Assembly (NCBI GenBank): GCA_964006375.1
Contig: OZ023267.1
Span: 38,473,753 to 38,537,752, forward strand
Source: Tillus elongatus
Taxonomy: Eukaryota > Arthropoda > Insecta > Coleoptera > Cleridae
Reading direction: 5' to 3'
DNA length: 64,000 nt
Made by a program: the position numbers and the translations under genes. This document shows positions 31,381 to 43,030 of the stretch, piece by piece. Under the pieces are notes generated by a model. The model saw only the letters and a list, made by a program, of their open reading frames with translations, was not told the origin of the DNA and searched no databases. Positions within the stretch are counted from its first letter, which is position 1. Every line of letters begins with the position of its first letter.

Positions 31381-31540
31381 GAGTCGAGCGAAACGTGCGC
31401 CTTCTAAGCATAACCTTGAAATTAACAGACGCCATTGACACAGAAGAAGAAGATAACCTCGAAATAGACTCCGCTACTACCTTAGAATCTGAAAATATAA
31501 AAAACGACCTATATTCTAAGGTCAATACAATATGGAGTAG
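31381..31540 (+). CDS. Candidate host exon (acidic), speculative
   Basis: A 160-base open stretch preceded by a good 3' splice site (TTTGTTAACTGACAG, with branch-like TTAAC) and followed by a 5' splice site (GTAG then GTAAAT). The open frame (phase +2) reads VERNVRLLSITLKLTDAI, DTEEEDNLEIDSATTLESEN, IKNDLYSKVNTIWS; the other two frames have stops. It lies at the edge of the only repeat-poor tract. No family recognised; it could be chance. Confidence 0.2.
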
Positions 31541-31719
31541 GTAAATAATAATCCAACTTTTAATTTTAAGCTAACATTAACAAATGCCTTCGGGTCGACT
31601 GTAGTATAACATTATGATTTTAGCATCCAATCAAACAAATCAGAAAGTGGTTGTGTGCATCAGATTCAGGTTGTTAATCAATGCATGTAGGTATTGTATT
31701 ACTAAATGGTAATATAAAT

Positions 31720-33150
31720 AAGTGTTGAAAAGAGTTTAGGTGCAGCAAGTACGTTGTTGTAGCGAATTTTCGTAAAAAAAATTCAAATGGTGATAACTCA
31801 ATCTTCAGTTTTAATACATAGTAAAACCCACAGCGTGTGTACTAAATTTAAAAAATAACTGCAAATTTGTTTTAAAAAACTTTTTTTGTTATATTGTTTG
31901 CAGAAACTGATTCGATTGCGTTGACTAAAACGGATCATCCAAGCGATTAATAAGGAAAAATACCTGTCACGTTTATAATTTGGCAGGTACAATCCTTTTG
32001 CATATAAAAATTAATTTTTCGGTTAATTTGCAGTTTAGCAAAAAGGGGACTTTTAGAAAAACAAATTCAGAAACATGCTTAGAACCCTTTCTGGATGCAC
32101 ATACCACAAGAAAAAATTCTTGCAAACAGCCTTCAAGAAAGTTACGGGACCAGTAGTTAGGCGGTGATGAAGATAAAAAGAAAATGTGAGCGGAAAGTGC
32201 GAAAAAAACAGTTTAGTTAGACCTCTATAAGCTATATTTATCCCATTTTGTAGCTATACTTCCTTAAAATCCTGTTTACCCCGCGCAGAATCCCTATTCA
32301 CCGCAGGTTCCGCAAATTGTCTTGGGGGTTGGTCTCAAGAAATTTTTCTTGTTTACATTGTTCTTTTTTATGCATTGAGGTGGTTGTAGGCATGAAGAAG
32401 GTGGAGAAAAACCCCCGCGATTAAGCAGCGAACCAAGATTTTCAAATTATGTTTAAATTGTTACCTCATTTCATTTGTTTAAAGTATTTTTCCAAAAATG
32501 AATTTGAGGTTGCCTTGCTTGTCAATCTCACATAAGAGAGATACAATATTTTATCATAAAAAAAGCATGGATAGAGCAACAGTAAGTAAGTGCTGAAAAG
32601 GGTCTGGGTGCAGCAAGTATGTTATTTGGTAGAGAATTTTCGTAAAAATATTTCAAATTTGAAAACTCCATTTCCCATTAGGCTACAACTATCAATCTTG
32701 AGCCATAGTAAAACGCAGTGTGGGTACTAAATTAAAGAAAAATAACATAATGAACTTCGCAAACTAATAATTTGTTTTGGAAAACCTTTTTTGTTGTTTT
32801 GTTTGCAAAAACTAGTTTGATTGTGTTGACTAAAACAAAACCGCCCAAGCACTTATTCATTCCCCTTGTAAATAATTTTTTTTCTGGTAAACTTTTGTAA
32901 CTCTAATGAAATTTGTAAAGCAACTCTTTTAAAGCGACTTGCAGTATTTACATATATGTACCAAATTTTAATTTTCTATCTCCATAGAAAATAGACATTA
33001 CGTCAAGTAGTTGCTCAATGGGACCTCTGAAACCGATCTCCGAGGTTCATTTAAATTTAAAGAATTAGTTTTAATAATATATCTTACTAATAGTGTACAA
33101 TTATCATGAAAATTCACTACTATAATGCACTTGCTGCGTCCAGAATATTT
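31720..33150. repeat. Diverged family R and fold-back copies
   Basis: Family R ends at 31741 (GCAGCAAGTACGTTGTTGTA), 32606 (GCAGCAAGTATGTTATTTGG) and, inverted, 33107-33146 (ATGCACTTGCTGCGTCCAGA). 32020-32420 is a diverged relative of the left arm of the fold-back element at 57687 (TTTGCAGTTTAGC, CAAGAAAGTTACGGGACCAG, AAAAAGAAAATGTGAGC). Confidence 0.6.
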
Positions 33151-34058
33151 TTGGTATTACCTTTGCTGTCATCGCTACTGTTAGTTTTTATATGACTAAG
33201 CACCCATTCAAAGTGTGCGTACACGGTGAAAGGTGTAGTCTACTACTAGTACATACATTTGAGGGGCCCGTTACTCTTGTCCATAATGCATTAAACTACA
33301 GGAGTTTTTTTTTAAAGATAGGTTCAGAATTACGTACTGAATGTAAAAACACAAAATCCTTACAAATTAGGAGGGCGGAAGTGCCGCCATTTTGAGAAAA
33401 ACCGTTTCGGCCCATATCTCCGTAACCGTGCATTTTAGGCCAAAAATTGTAACGACCTTTATTGTAGATAATTGCATTTATCACCTTTTTTATAATATAT
33501 ATATTTTTTGTGTCACTCACCGTTTACAATGTATACGACTACTAGCATTCATTTATTGACTTTTTTGCCTATATCTTGGTTAATAACTGTTTAAGAAATA
33601 AAATGCTTATAACTTAACTTTTCAATCGACAAATTTCCTACAATTTTTTTCTCACATCAATATTTTCAAAGTTATAACGCGTTAAAAGTTGCACTTTTCA
33701 ATCGACAAATTTTTCTGGAAATATTTTAGTAAAATGGAGGACAATGAAGGTTGAAGCTAAGAGTTCAGGCTTTGTAAAACATTGTTCTTGAGACACTTTC
33801 TTTCCATAGCTTATATTAGTTTCAGGTTTTGTGCGTAAATGTTGCCAATTTTGACGTTTTAAATCGCGACTTTGACGTTTTAGGGAAAACCCCAATTTAT
33901 TTTTATTTAAATGCCAATAACTTTTATATCTTTTAACCTACAAAACTAAATTTTGGTAGGTAACTTACCTATTCACTATGTGAAAACTGGAACCTGTGAT
34001 GAGCACTAATAAGTACAGTTTGAGAACACCCAAATCACCACAACACATATTTCAGAGA

Positions 34059-34099
34059 CCTTACGATCGTTTCGTTGACCAAGTCAACATCTTCAGAGG
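34059..34099 (-). ncRNA. Hammerhead-like motif, left arm of dimer
   Basis: Minus strand: CCT, CTGAAGA, extra T, GTTGAC/GTCAAC stem II with loop TTG, GAAAC, palindromic ACGATCGT, A17, AGG. All core residues (C3-A9, G12 A13 A14, A15.1-U16.1, H17) fit apart from the one extra base before stem II. Confidence 0.6.
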
Positions 34100-34121
34100 A
34101 AGAAAAATTCTAATTTTTCTT

Positions 34122-34162
34122 CCTCTGAAGATGTTGACTTGGTCAACGAAACGATCGTAAGG
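34122..34162 (+). ncRNA. Hammerhead-like motif, right arm of dimer
   Basis: Mirror image of the left-arm motif on the plus strand, starting CCTCTGAAGA and ending GATCGTAAGG, identical in sequence. Confidence 0.6.
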
Positions 34163-34562
34163 TCTCTGAAATATGTGTTGTGGTGATTTGGGTGTTCTCA
34201 AAGTGTACTTATTAACTTACCTATTATCATATAAACTGGACTACCAAATTTGGTTGCCTTTACTTTGTTATTTCCGGAGATAAGATTTTTTTTTCGAAAG
34301 GAAACACAAAATTTTCCGGTAAAACCTGGGCCGATTTTCTTGGATAACGAACTTATCCAAGCTACTTGCAATAGAAAGGTATTAACCAAATTTAATCAAA
34401 ATCGGCCCATTATTTTTTGAGTTTTCGGTGTGATACAAATTTACTTATATTAATTTGAGATAAAAAAGTTTTAAGTAAAAGTTCTAGAAAATTTGTCGAT
34501 TGAAAAGTTAAGTTATAAGCATATAATTTAAAAAAAATTATTAACAAAGATATAGGTAAAGA

Positions 34563-34895
34563 AGCCTGGACACAGCAAGTGCGTTATGGTATTGAATTTT
34601 CATAGAAATGATCTGGCACAAAATATTTCATTATAACTTGTTTTTGTTATAACATAGAAACCTAAATTTTGGTGTATAGTTTACTTTTTGTATCTTAAAC
34701 CTACAAACCAAATTTAGTTATCATAGCTTTTTCATTTTTTGAGATAAATATTTTTTTCGAATAACAACTCAAAATTTTCCCGGAAAACCTCGTCCGATTT
34801 TTTTGACTAACGAACTTATCCAAGCCATTTACAAAAGGAAGGTGCATGCCAAATTGTATCAAAATCGGCCCATTATTTTTTGAGTTATCGGTGTG

Positions 34896-34968
<73 letters not shown>

Positions 34969-35090
34969 CATATAAAAATTGAAACTGACCCCGGATATGG
35001 ATTATAGGGGTCCTAGTTCACGCTCATTTGCAAAAATTTTTTCGGGATTTCCCCAATAGTGAATTTTTTCTACGAAAATTCACTAAAAGT
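34563..35090 (+). mobile_element. Family R (AT)n-carrying element, copy in inverted-repeat arm
   Basis: Starts CCTGGACACAGCAAGTGCG and ends with the hairpin GTGAATTTT/AAAATTCAC then TA. The left arm of the surrounding inverted repeat shows the unoccupied site (GATATAGGCAAAAAAGTCAA), so both boundaries are defined within a few bases. (TA)n occupies 34900-34965. Confidence 0.8.
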
Positions 35091-35355
35091 CAATAAATGA
35101 ATGCTAATAGTCGTATAAGTTGCAAACGGTGAGTGATACAAAAAAAGTAACCAAAAAGATGAGAAATGCAATTATCTACAATAAAGCTCATTACCATTTT
35201 TGGCTTAAAATGCACGGTTACGGAGATATAGGCCCAAACGTTTTTTCTCAAAATGGCGGCACTTCCGCCCTCCTAATTTGTAAGGATTTTGTGTTGTTAC
35301 ATTCAGTACGTAATTCTGAACCTATCTTAAAAAAACAACTCCTGTAGTTTAATGC

Positions 35356-35998
35356 AGACACAAATATTCTATTGCCTGTATTATACTTGTCAGAACTATT
35401 AAATGGGAAAATGTTCTGCGCCAAGTTATCATCAAAGTGTGCTTTCTGTAGTGTTAGCAGATGAAATCTGCTTGCAAATGGATTTGTTTTTAGTAACATT
35501 GCTTAAAGGAACCCAAATTGATATTCACCATTCGGCAGTGCTGAATGTAAGGCACATTTTTATTTGAATGTGCCGTCTTCGAAGCTATATTTAATAGCGT
35601 GTACGCTACAATCCATTCTTTTAACCAGATCAAGTTTAATAGCTATGGTAAAAGATAATAAATATGAGTAGATAATTTGGATAGTCCATAAGATGAGTAA
35701 TGATAATCGATACTGATGTTTATCGCAAGTGCACGTCTTGCATACTTAATTCTCACTCTAAATCTTCCAGCAACTCGCAGACTTTCACTGCATTAGACAC
35801 ATGAGCATGTCAGACGAGGAGGTATTCTAATCAAATGTTCTAAGTATTTAGCGTAGACAATAATTATATAGGTGGCCATAAACACGGACTTTCTTATTTA
35901 TCACAATTAATTTGATTTACATGATTTGGCTAATCAATTCGTCGTCCTTGATTAAATATTTTGTGTCTAATATCCTCTGTACGAAAACATAAAAACCT
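35356..35998. other. Unassigned stretch
   Basis: No frame or repeat recognised. A short inverted pair around GGCACATTTTTATTTGAATGTGCC (35551-35574) forms a small hairpin. Confidence 0.4.
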
Positions 35999-35999
35999 C

Positions 36000-37370
<1,371 letters not shown>

Positions 37371-37925
37371 AACAAAATGGCTGTTACATTCAATATTGAA
37401 GATTAGAACATTCCGTCGGCTTGGTGCAAAACTATCCTAAGTCCATTTAGAAAGAATTTGTGTAAATAGCAATTAAAGACTTATGGCCCTTGTAACTACA
37501 TTGTTTTTTAAGCTGAATTTTAACAATTTTAGGAGTTATTTGTACTTAAGCATACTTAAGAGATACAATATGTTTAATTTTAATATACATTCAAATTCTT
37601 GTGATAAGGGACATAGGATGTAAAAAAATAATTACTACTGGACATAGGCTTATTTATTTTTTAATGTTTGTTGGTAATAATAAGGCAGATTTTAAGTTTT
37701 GTAATATTTTTTTATTTATAAAAATATCGCAAGTTAACATAAGTGTAAACTACATAATGATAATGTTCAAAAAACTTTTGGCTTGGTAACGGTACACTTA
37801 TTCATGTGGCAAATTAAAAAAAAGTCCTGGTATTCCTTGGCAACAGCATTCTTCTTGCAGTAGTAAATTATAGAACCATACTTTATCTTTGAAATGGGTA
37901 TTAATTTATTTCTAAGAGGTTTTGG
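37371..37925. other. Unassigned AT-rich stretch
   Basis: No motif recognised. Confidence 0.4.
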
Positions 37926-38027
37926 AGTACATTTCTAAACGTCACACCGTCTGGGATTACCATAATTAAACGTTGAATGAAACGGCTTCTCCTCCAGACA
38001 CCAAAATTTATTTTAGATTTCTCTTAC

Positions 38028-38069
38028 TCCCGACGCGTTTCGACACTCCAAGAGGTCATCTTCAGGGGA
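38028..38069 (-). ncRNA. Hammerhead-like motif, divergent type
   Basis: Minus strand: TCCC (stem I), CTGAAGA, extra T, stem II GACCTC/GAGTGTC with loop TTG and one bulge, GAAAC, palindromic ACGCGT, C17, GGGA pairing with TCCC. The paired arms differ from the 15, 34, 40 and 61 kb motifs while the core is kept, i.e. compensatory differences. Surrounding sequence (38090-38230) resembles that beside PLE-D at 24990-25130. Confidence 0.6.
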
Positions 38070-38377
38070 TAAATCTACAAACATAACAAGATAGGTCTGT
38101 CAGAAAAACATTAGCTTTTCCGGTAGGCAATTGTGCATGTCAGAGCACAATGATGACAAGGTGATCTTCACAGAAAAGTCAAAGGTCAAAGTCACAAGTC
38201 ACACAGTAAAACATCGACCAACAGTCAAGTTTTTGGAGTATATTCCAGAAAATTTATTGGTTCTTTTCTAGAGCTCTGATTAATGTTAATTTCAAAAAAA
38301 TAAATTTGTAGTTTGTATGCAAATTTTAAATATGGGGGTTAGCAAAATCCACTTGCACACAGCTAATGTATGTCCAC

Positions 38378-38997
38378 TTAACAATATTTCCTGTGGTGTC
38401 TTTGTCTAATCTTTTGGTACATTGTACCAGTATGTCTATCATATATCAAAAACTCCGTTTCATTTAGCTCATTAACAAAATAAGGTTGTCTTACACACGC
38501 CTTGCGTGCAACGGTGGCCCATTGCCCTGGAGTGTATATTGGAATGCGTCTGGCACATCTCTCTATGCCACTATGCATATAATCTCCTTCATTTTGTGTA
38601 TGACGAACCTCCATTTAAAGTTATTTTAATTTGGTATGTAACTTCAGCATAAAGTAGCATAATGTACATAAATTTGTTTTTATTCTAGCCTGCGCAATTA
38701 TCAGAACAACACTTTTTTTTTGCAGCCACTGTCTACCTTCATTTTAATAAATTTTAAAATGCAACTGCCTATCTCGCATCTTCCTCGGGAAGCTATGGCC
38801 TCATGCCATAAATAACAATGCCCCTGTTTTTTGGCAGCTTCATAAACTGTTAAATTGCATGTAGCTATTTTTGACTTGTAATATGCTTGACAAACCTCTA
38901 TCTTGGGGCATTGTAACACTTGCTGAAGATCAAAAATTGCCAAGCAAAAGCTGTTATTTGAAGAAGCTTTTAACTTGTAATTATCTTTTTTTTGCAT
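38378..38997 (-). pseudogene. Remnant of an insect transposase-like gene (unnamed family)
   Basis: Minus strand, upstream part 38997-38704: FDLQQVLQCPKIEV, ATCNLTVYEAAKKQGHCYLW, HEAIASRGRCEIGSCILKFI; downstream part 38614-38378: NEGDYMHSGIERCARR, YTPGQWATVARKA, YFVNELNETEFL. The order and motifs (LWHE-x-A-x-RG, then G-D-x-M-H-S-x-IER) match a group of intron-poor insect proteins thought to derive from DNA transposons. The segment between 38620 and 38700 is broken. I cannot name the superfamily with confidence. Confidence 0.5.
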
Positions 38998-39029
38998 TGT
39001 TTCTTTATTTAAACGATGATTTTCGACAT

Positions 39030-40025
39030 TATCATTATTTTCAACATGTCTCCAGTAACTCCGAATACGTGTCGCCTATCAAATTGCCATCAAGAAAAAT
39101 TGGTCTGATTAAACGGACTACAAAAATGCAAGTCCAGACATGCAATTTCTGTGGAGTTTGAGTGTGGACTTCGTGAAAATTTCTTAGATTATTATCTGCC
39201 CAATAACGACAATTATGCCGATTGACTGTAAAGTTTAATAAAAACGTACACTCGTCTGAAAAACAGATATTGAACAGAAAGTTCCCGTTACTAGCAGTTG
39301 TTGTACAAGATAAATTTTATACGGGTGAAATTTATGATGCTTCGATATTCGCTAAATAGTTTTGCTTTTGATATTTGAAAGAGTGGCCAATTTTCTCGTG
39401 CTCAAAGTTGGGTATGCAGCAATTTGTCCTAAAACTTCAATCTTAGTAGTCTCATTTCTATCCGGAAATTCACGTTCAGGATCCCGTTTTTTGTTGGCTA
39501 CTCAACTACTTTGTCAAAACTTTGCAACTAACTCCAAAATGTATTTTCTGTTAACATGTCTGTTCGGATGTCGTTCATTAAACAAATTTGCGGTACGGTT
39601 GGCACAGTCATCGTTTTTGAAAAAAAGAGTAATTATTTCAACTATTTTTTCTACAGAATACACCTTTGTGAAATTAATTTTCAGTAGTACTATCAAGTAT
39701 CAAACCGACCGATAAACTGAAATAATACACCGGATTTCTCTCATTCCGATAAGAAATGTTCTGATAGTCAATTTTTTGTTTACAAACCAACAAAACATTG
39801 ACTATCAGCACATTTCTTATCGGAATGAGTGAAATGCTTTTTTGCATCTTCAACTGTGAATCATTTTTAAACGAGTTGATAAAACTTTCAAAAAAATTAG
39901 CGTGCTGAATTCAGAATTTAAAATATAAGGGTTGTTATCACCACCCTTAAGGGGTTGATGTGACAAAGTTGAATTTTATGTCAAAACATGTCCCCTTCAA
40001 TATTAAAATTGACGTGTTTCAGCTT
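39030..40025 (-). mobile_element. DD41D mariner-like element, truncated second copy
   Basis: Aligns with 42180-43265 of the full element: transposase N-terminal frame (39696 down to 39517) VYSVEKIVEIITLFFKNDDC, NERHPNRHVNRKYILEL, the subterminal hairpin at 39749-39823, and the AACCCTTATATT / CCACCCTTAAGG segment. Lacks both termini and the C-terminal half of the transposase. Confidence 0.85.
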
Positions 40026-40675
40026 TTCTGGCCAAGTTCATTCTATTATTAGCAACGCCACAAAGGCGCCGCACCCACTTGCATATTTTACGAACGTCTT
40101 GGTGAGGATGTTATAAAACTCCCTGTATAAAACGTTTCTCTTGGTATATAAATAACCCCACAAATTAACGAATATTACTGATGGATATAGTAGCATCGTG
40201 ACTCCTATAACATGGAATTAACAGGTGAACGTGTTCACAAGTGTGTTCGGCAAACCGAGCTCCTCGTAAATTACAGTAAAGAGGTTAAAAGCTGACCATC
40301 AGTGTTATGCGCAAACCCAATCAATCGAGATTATTACCCGAGAGTACCAAGCAATACGATCAGCCATGGTGCGTATAATAATTATGCATAGATTATAATT
40401 TATATGTGAAAGGTTCGGTGGAAGATCATCACACGAGATGACTGCCTGAACTCCTCCCATCGCACAACAGAAACTAGAAAAACTTGATTTTCATAAAATT
40501 ATCGACAGCGTATTTTTTATTTTACGTGCTTTAAAAAACAGGGTATTGCTCTACCTTATACTTAGCTTTCCCCTGCTGTAAGTTTGGTAGGTATTAAATG
40601 AAGATTGGAACCTATGACGAGCATTGATAAATACACTTGGAGAACACCAATCACCAGAACGCATCTGCATAAAGA

Positions 40676-40716
40676 TCTGACGATCGTTTCACTAACAAAG
40701 TTAGCGTCATCAGAGG
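40676..40716 (-). ncRNA. Hammerhead-like motif of PLE-B
   Basis: Minus strand: CCT, CTGATGA (consensus core), extra C, GCTAAC/GTTAGT stem II with loop TTT, GAAAC, ACGATCGT, C17, AGA (two of three stem I pairs kept). Same strand as PLE-B coding sequence. Confidence 0.6.
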
Positions 40717-40740
40717 ATGAAAAATTCTAACTACTTACTA

Positions 40741-41000
40741 CTAAACATGTGGTGGTTATTATCCCAAATATGTTGTGCCACGCATCACTTGCCTACACTA
40801 CCTTATCTCAGCTGTGCCACATGTTCCCTGAATCTCTACTCAATGGTTCTCTTAGTCTGGCCAACGTATTAGAGACTACAATCTTTACAGCTCATCTCAT
40901 ATATACCTGAAATTTCAGTGGCTTTATCTTCATCTTTCCTATTACCTAACAAATATTTTAAATTATTTTTTGTCGAAAAAGTTAACTGCAAAAGGTAAAG
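40741..41000 (-). pseudogene. PLE-B GIY-YIG endonuclease remnant
   Basis: Minus strand reads LLGNRKDEDKATEISGIYEM, SCKDCSL, stop, YVGQTKRTIE (YVG is the second half of GIY-YIG), FREHVAQLR, GSVGK, HIWDNNHHM, then breaks off. Several stops. The C-terminal ~100 residues seen in PLE-C are absent. Confidence 0.75.
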
Positions 41001-41186
41001 GTAAGATGCTTACTGGCAATTAGGCCATTGCTGACCCTTTTTGCTCATCTAAACTAACCTACCCTCCACCTTGAGCTCGATCTCAACGACGACAGTGATT
41101 TGAAAAATCATCCGCCGCCGATGAGTCTCGAACCGTCGACCACCGAGTCCGTATTGGAAAGTCATCGACTTTCCCGCACGACCACG
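40993..41186 (-). mobile_element. tRNA-derived SINE with 14-bp target duplication
   Basis: AAGTTAACTGCAAA flanks it at 40979-40992 and 41187-41200. Read on the minus strand it starts CGTGGTCGTGCGGGAAAGTC (A-box region of a tRNA with a long extra arm), has the B box GACGGTTCGAGACTC, and ends in a TTACCTTTACCTTT tail. PLE-C at 61560 shows the uninterrupted site. Confidence 0.85.
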
Positions 41187-41796
41187 AAGTTAACTGCAAA
41201 TCGGTTTTCATAAAACTAATCTCGAGACCCCTTGTGATACGCGATTCAACAGGTAGGGAAACAATTTTTGTCTCTACTTTATCTTTCCTGAATGCATTCC
41301 GTTCATATTTTCTTAGTTCTGTGTCTATTCATTAATTTTTCTACTAAGCAATCCAATATCCGTTATATTTACTCACGTTTTTAATGTACTCCAATTCTCT
41401 ACTATACAGGGTGGCGCATTGAAAACGAAACAGACCGATTGGCGTCAAGAGAAATTTTTTTAAAGAAACGCTGAAACAAGTTAATTTTAATATTGAGGGG
41501 GACATGTTTTCACATAAAACTCAACTTTGTCACATCAACCCCTTAAGGGTGGTGATAACAACCCTTATATTTTAAATAGGGAACAAGAGTCGAGTGTTAC
41601 ATCATTTGAAAGCTCTTTCTTTGCTGAATTCAGCACACAAATTTTTTTGGAAGTTTTAGTAACTCGTTTAAAAATTATTCACAGTTGGAGTTGCAAGAAC
41701 GTATTTCATTAATTGTGATTAAAAATGCACTAATTAGTCAATTTTTCGTTAAAAAAAAACTAAAAAACAAAACCAAACGTTGAAAAATGTTTAGTC

Positions 41797-42873
41797 AGTT
41801 AAGTAGGTGTTCAAATTGTTGACCACCAGCTTCCATACAAAAGTACAAATTTTGTTCAAAACGAGCTCTGACATTCTGGAACATTTGTGGACTTATTAGA
41901 CGGCATTCTTCAACAATGCGTCGTCGTAATTCTTCCAGAGACTCCGGTTCTTTTGCGAAAATTCTATTCTTTAAATGGCCCATAGAAAGAAGTCTAAAGA
42001 AGTTAAATCCGGCGATCTAGGGGACCACTCAATATCACCTCTACGCCCAATCCATTGCTCTGGAAACTCTCTGTTCAAAAACTCCCTAACACGTTGTGAA
42101 AAATGCGGAGGAGCTCCATCTTGTTGAAACACTAATTGATTTTATTGATAGCGATCATCATTTTCAACAATGTCAATTAGTAGAGGGTAAACGATAATTT
42201 CTAGTAACTATAAATACGTTTCGCCACTCAAATTGCCATCAAGAAAAATTGGTCCGATTAAACGTTCTCCAAAAATGCCAGTCCAGACATTCAATTTCTG
42301 TGGAGTTTGAGTGTGGACTTCGTGAAAATTTCTTGGATTATTATCTGCCCAATAACGACAATTATGACGATTGACTGTAGAGTTTAATAAAAAAGTACAC
42401 TCGTCTGAAAAACAGATATTGAACAGAAAGTTCCCGTTATCAGCTATTCGTGCAATTATAACTTCACAAAACTCCAGCTGCCGATCAAAATCATCTTCAT
42501 TCAGTTGTTGTACAAGATGAATTTTATACGGGTGAAATTTATGATGCATCAATATTCGCTGAATAGTTTTTCTTTTGATGTTTGAAACAGTGGCCAATTT
42601 TCTCGTGCTCAAAATTGGGTCTGCAGCAATTTGTCTTAAAACTTCAATCTCAGTAGTCTCATTTCTAACCGGAAATTCACGTTCAGAATCCCGTTGTTTG
42701 TTGGATACTGAACAACTTTGTCGAAACTTTGAAATTAACTCCAAAATGTATTTTCTGTTAACATGTCTGTTCGGATGTCGTTCATTAAACAAATTTGCGG
42801 TACGGTTGGTACAGTCATCGTTTTTGAAAAAAAGAGTAATTATTTCATCTCTTTCTTCTACAGAATACACCAT
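41797..42873 (-). pseudogene. DD41D mariner transposase, one stop and one frameshift
   Basis: Starts at ATG on the minus strand at 42873 (MVYSVEERDEIIT). N-terminal helix-turn-helix region (DUF4817-like): NERHPNRHVNRKYILELISK; second HTH: LSTRKLATVSNIKRKTIQRI; then HKFHPYKIHLVQQLNEDDF. Catalytic residues: Asp in ICFSDECTF, Asp in VFQQDGAPPHF, Asp in SPDLTSLDFFLW, with 41 residues between the last two (counted), hence DD41D. WTGIFGERLIGPIFLDG is also present. Defects: one in-frame TAA just before NQLVFQQD and a one-base deletion at about 41981 (LWG to LWA). Nearly intact, so recently active. Confidence 0.9.
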
Positions 42874-42953
42874 TGTGAAATTAATTTTCGGTAGTACTAT
42901 CAAGTATCAAACCGACCGATAAACTGAAATAATAAACCGCCTTTCTCTCAATC

Positions 42954-43030
42954 CGATAAGAAATGTTCTGATAGTCAATTTTTTGTTTACAAACCAACAA
43001 AACATTGACTATCAGCACATTTCTTATCGG
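42954..43030. repeat. Subterminal hairpin of the DD41D element
   Basis: CCGATAAGAAATG and CATTTCTTATCGG, with CTGATAGTCAAT/ATTGACTATCAG inside, form a stem of nearly 30 bp around a short loop. Present at the same place in the second copy (39749-39823). Possible transposase-binding site. Confidence 0.8.

Larger units (their letters stand above)
33974..34212. mobile_element. 239-bp palindromic insertion of two head-to-head PLE ribozyme ends
   Basis: Flanked by the perfect 13-bp duplication TAACTTACCTATT (33961-33973 and 34213-34225). Its centre is at 34110/34111; arms of about 102 bases match with one mismatch, plus a 35-base single-copy extension on the left that continues the PLE terminal unit (GGAACCTGTGATGAGCAC). 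Each arm holds one hammerhead-like motif. The empty site is seen in the family R copies at about 14083 and 36885. Confidence 0.88.
33288..35355. repeat. Long inverted repeat, right arm split by a family R element
   Basis: Left arm 33288-33640; right arm 34486-34562 plus 35091-35355. Landmarks: GCATTAAACTACAGGAG / CTCCTGTAGTTTAATGC, CGGAAGTGCCGCCATTTTGA / TCAAAATGGCGGCACTTCCG, CATTCATTTATTGACTTTT / AAAAGTCAATAAATGAATG, CTTAACTTTTCAATCGACAA / TTGTCGATTGAAAAGTTAAG. Between the arms is a family R internal segment interrupted by the ribozyme dimer. Confidence 0.8.
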
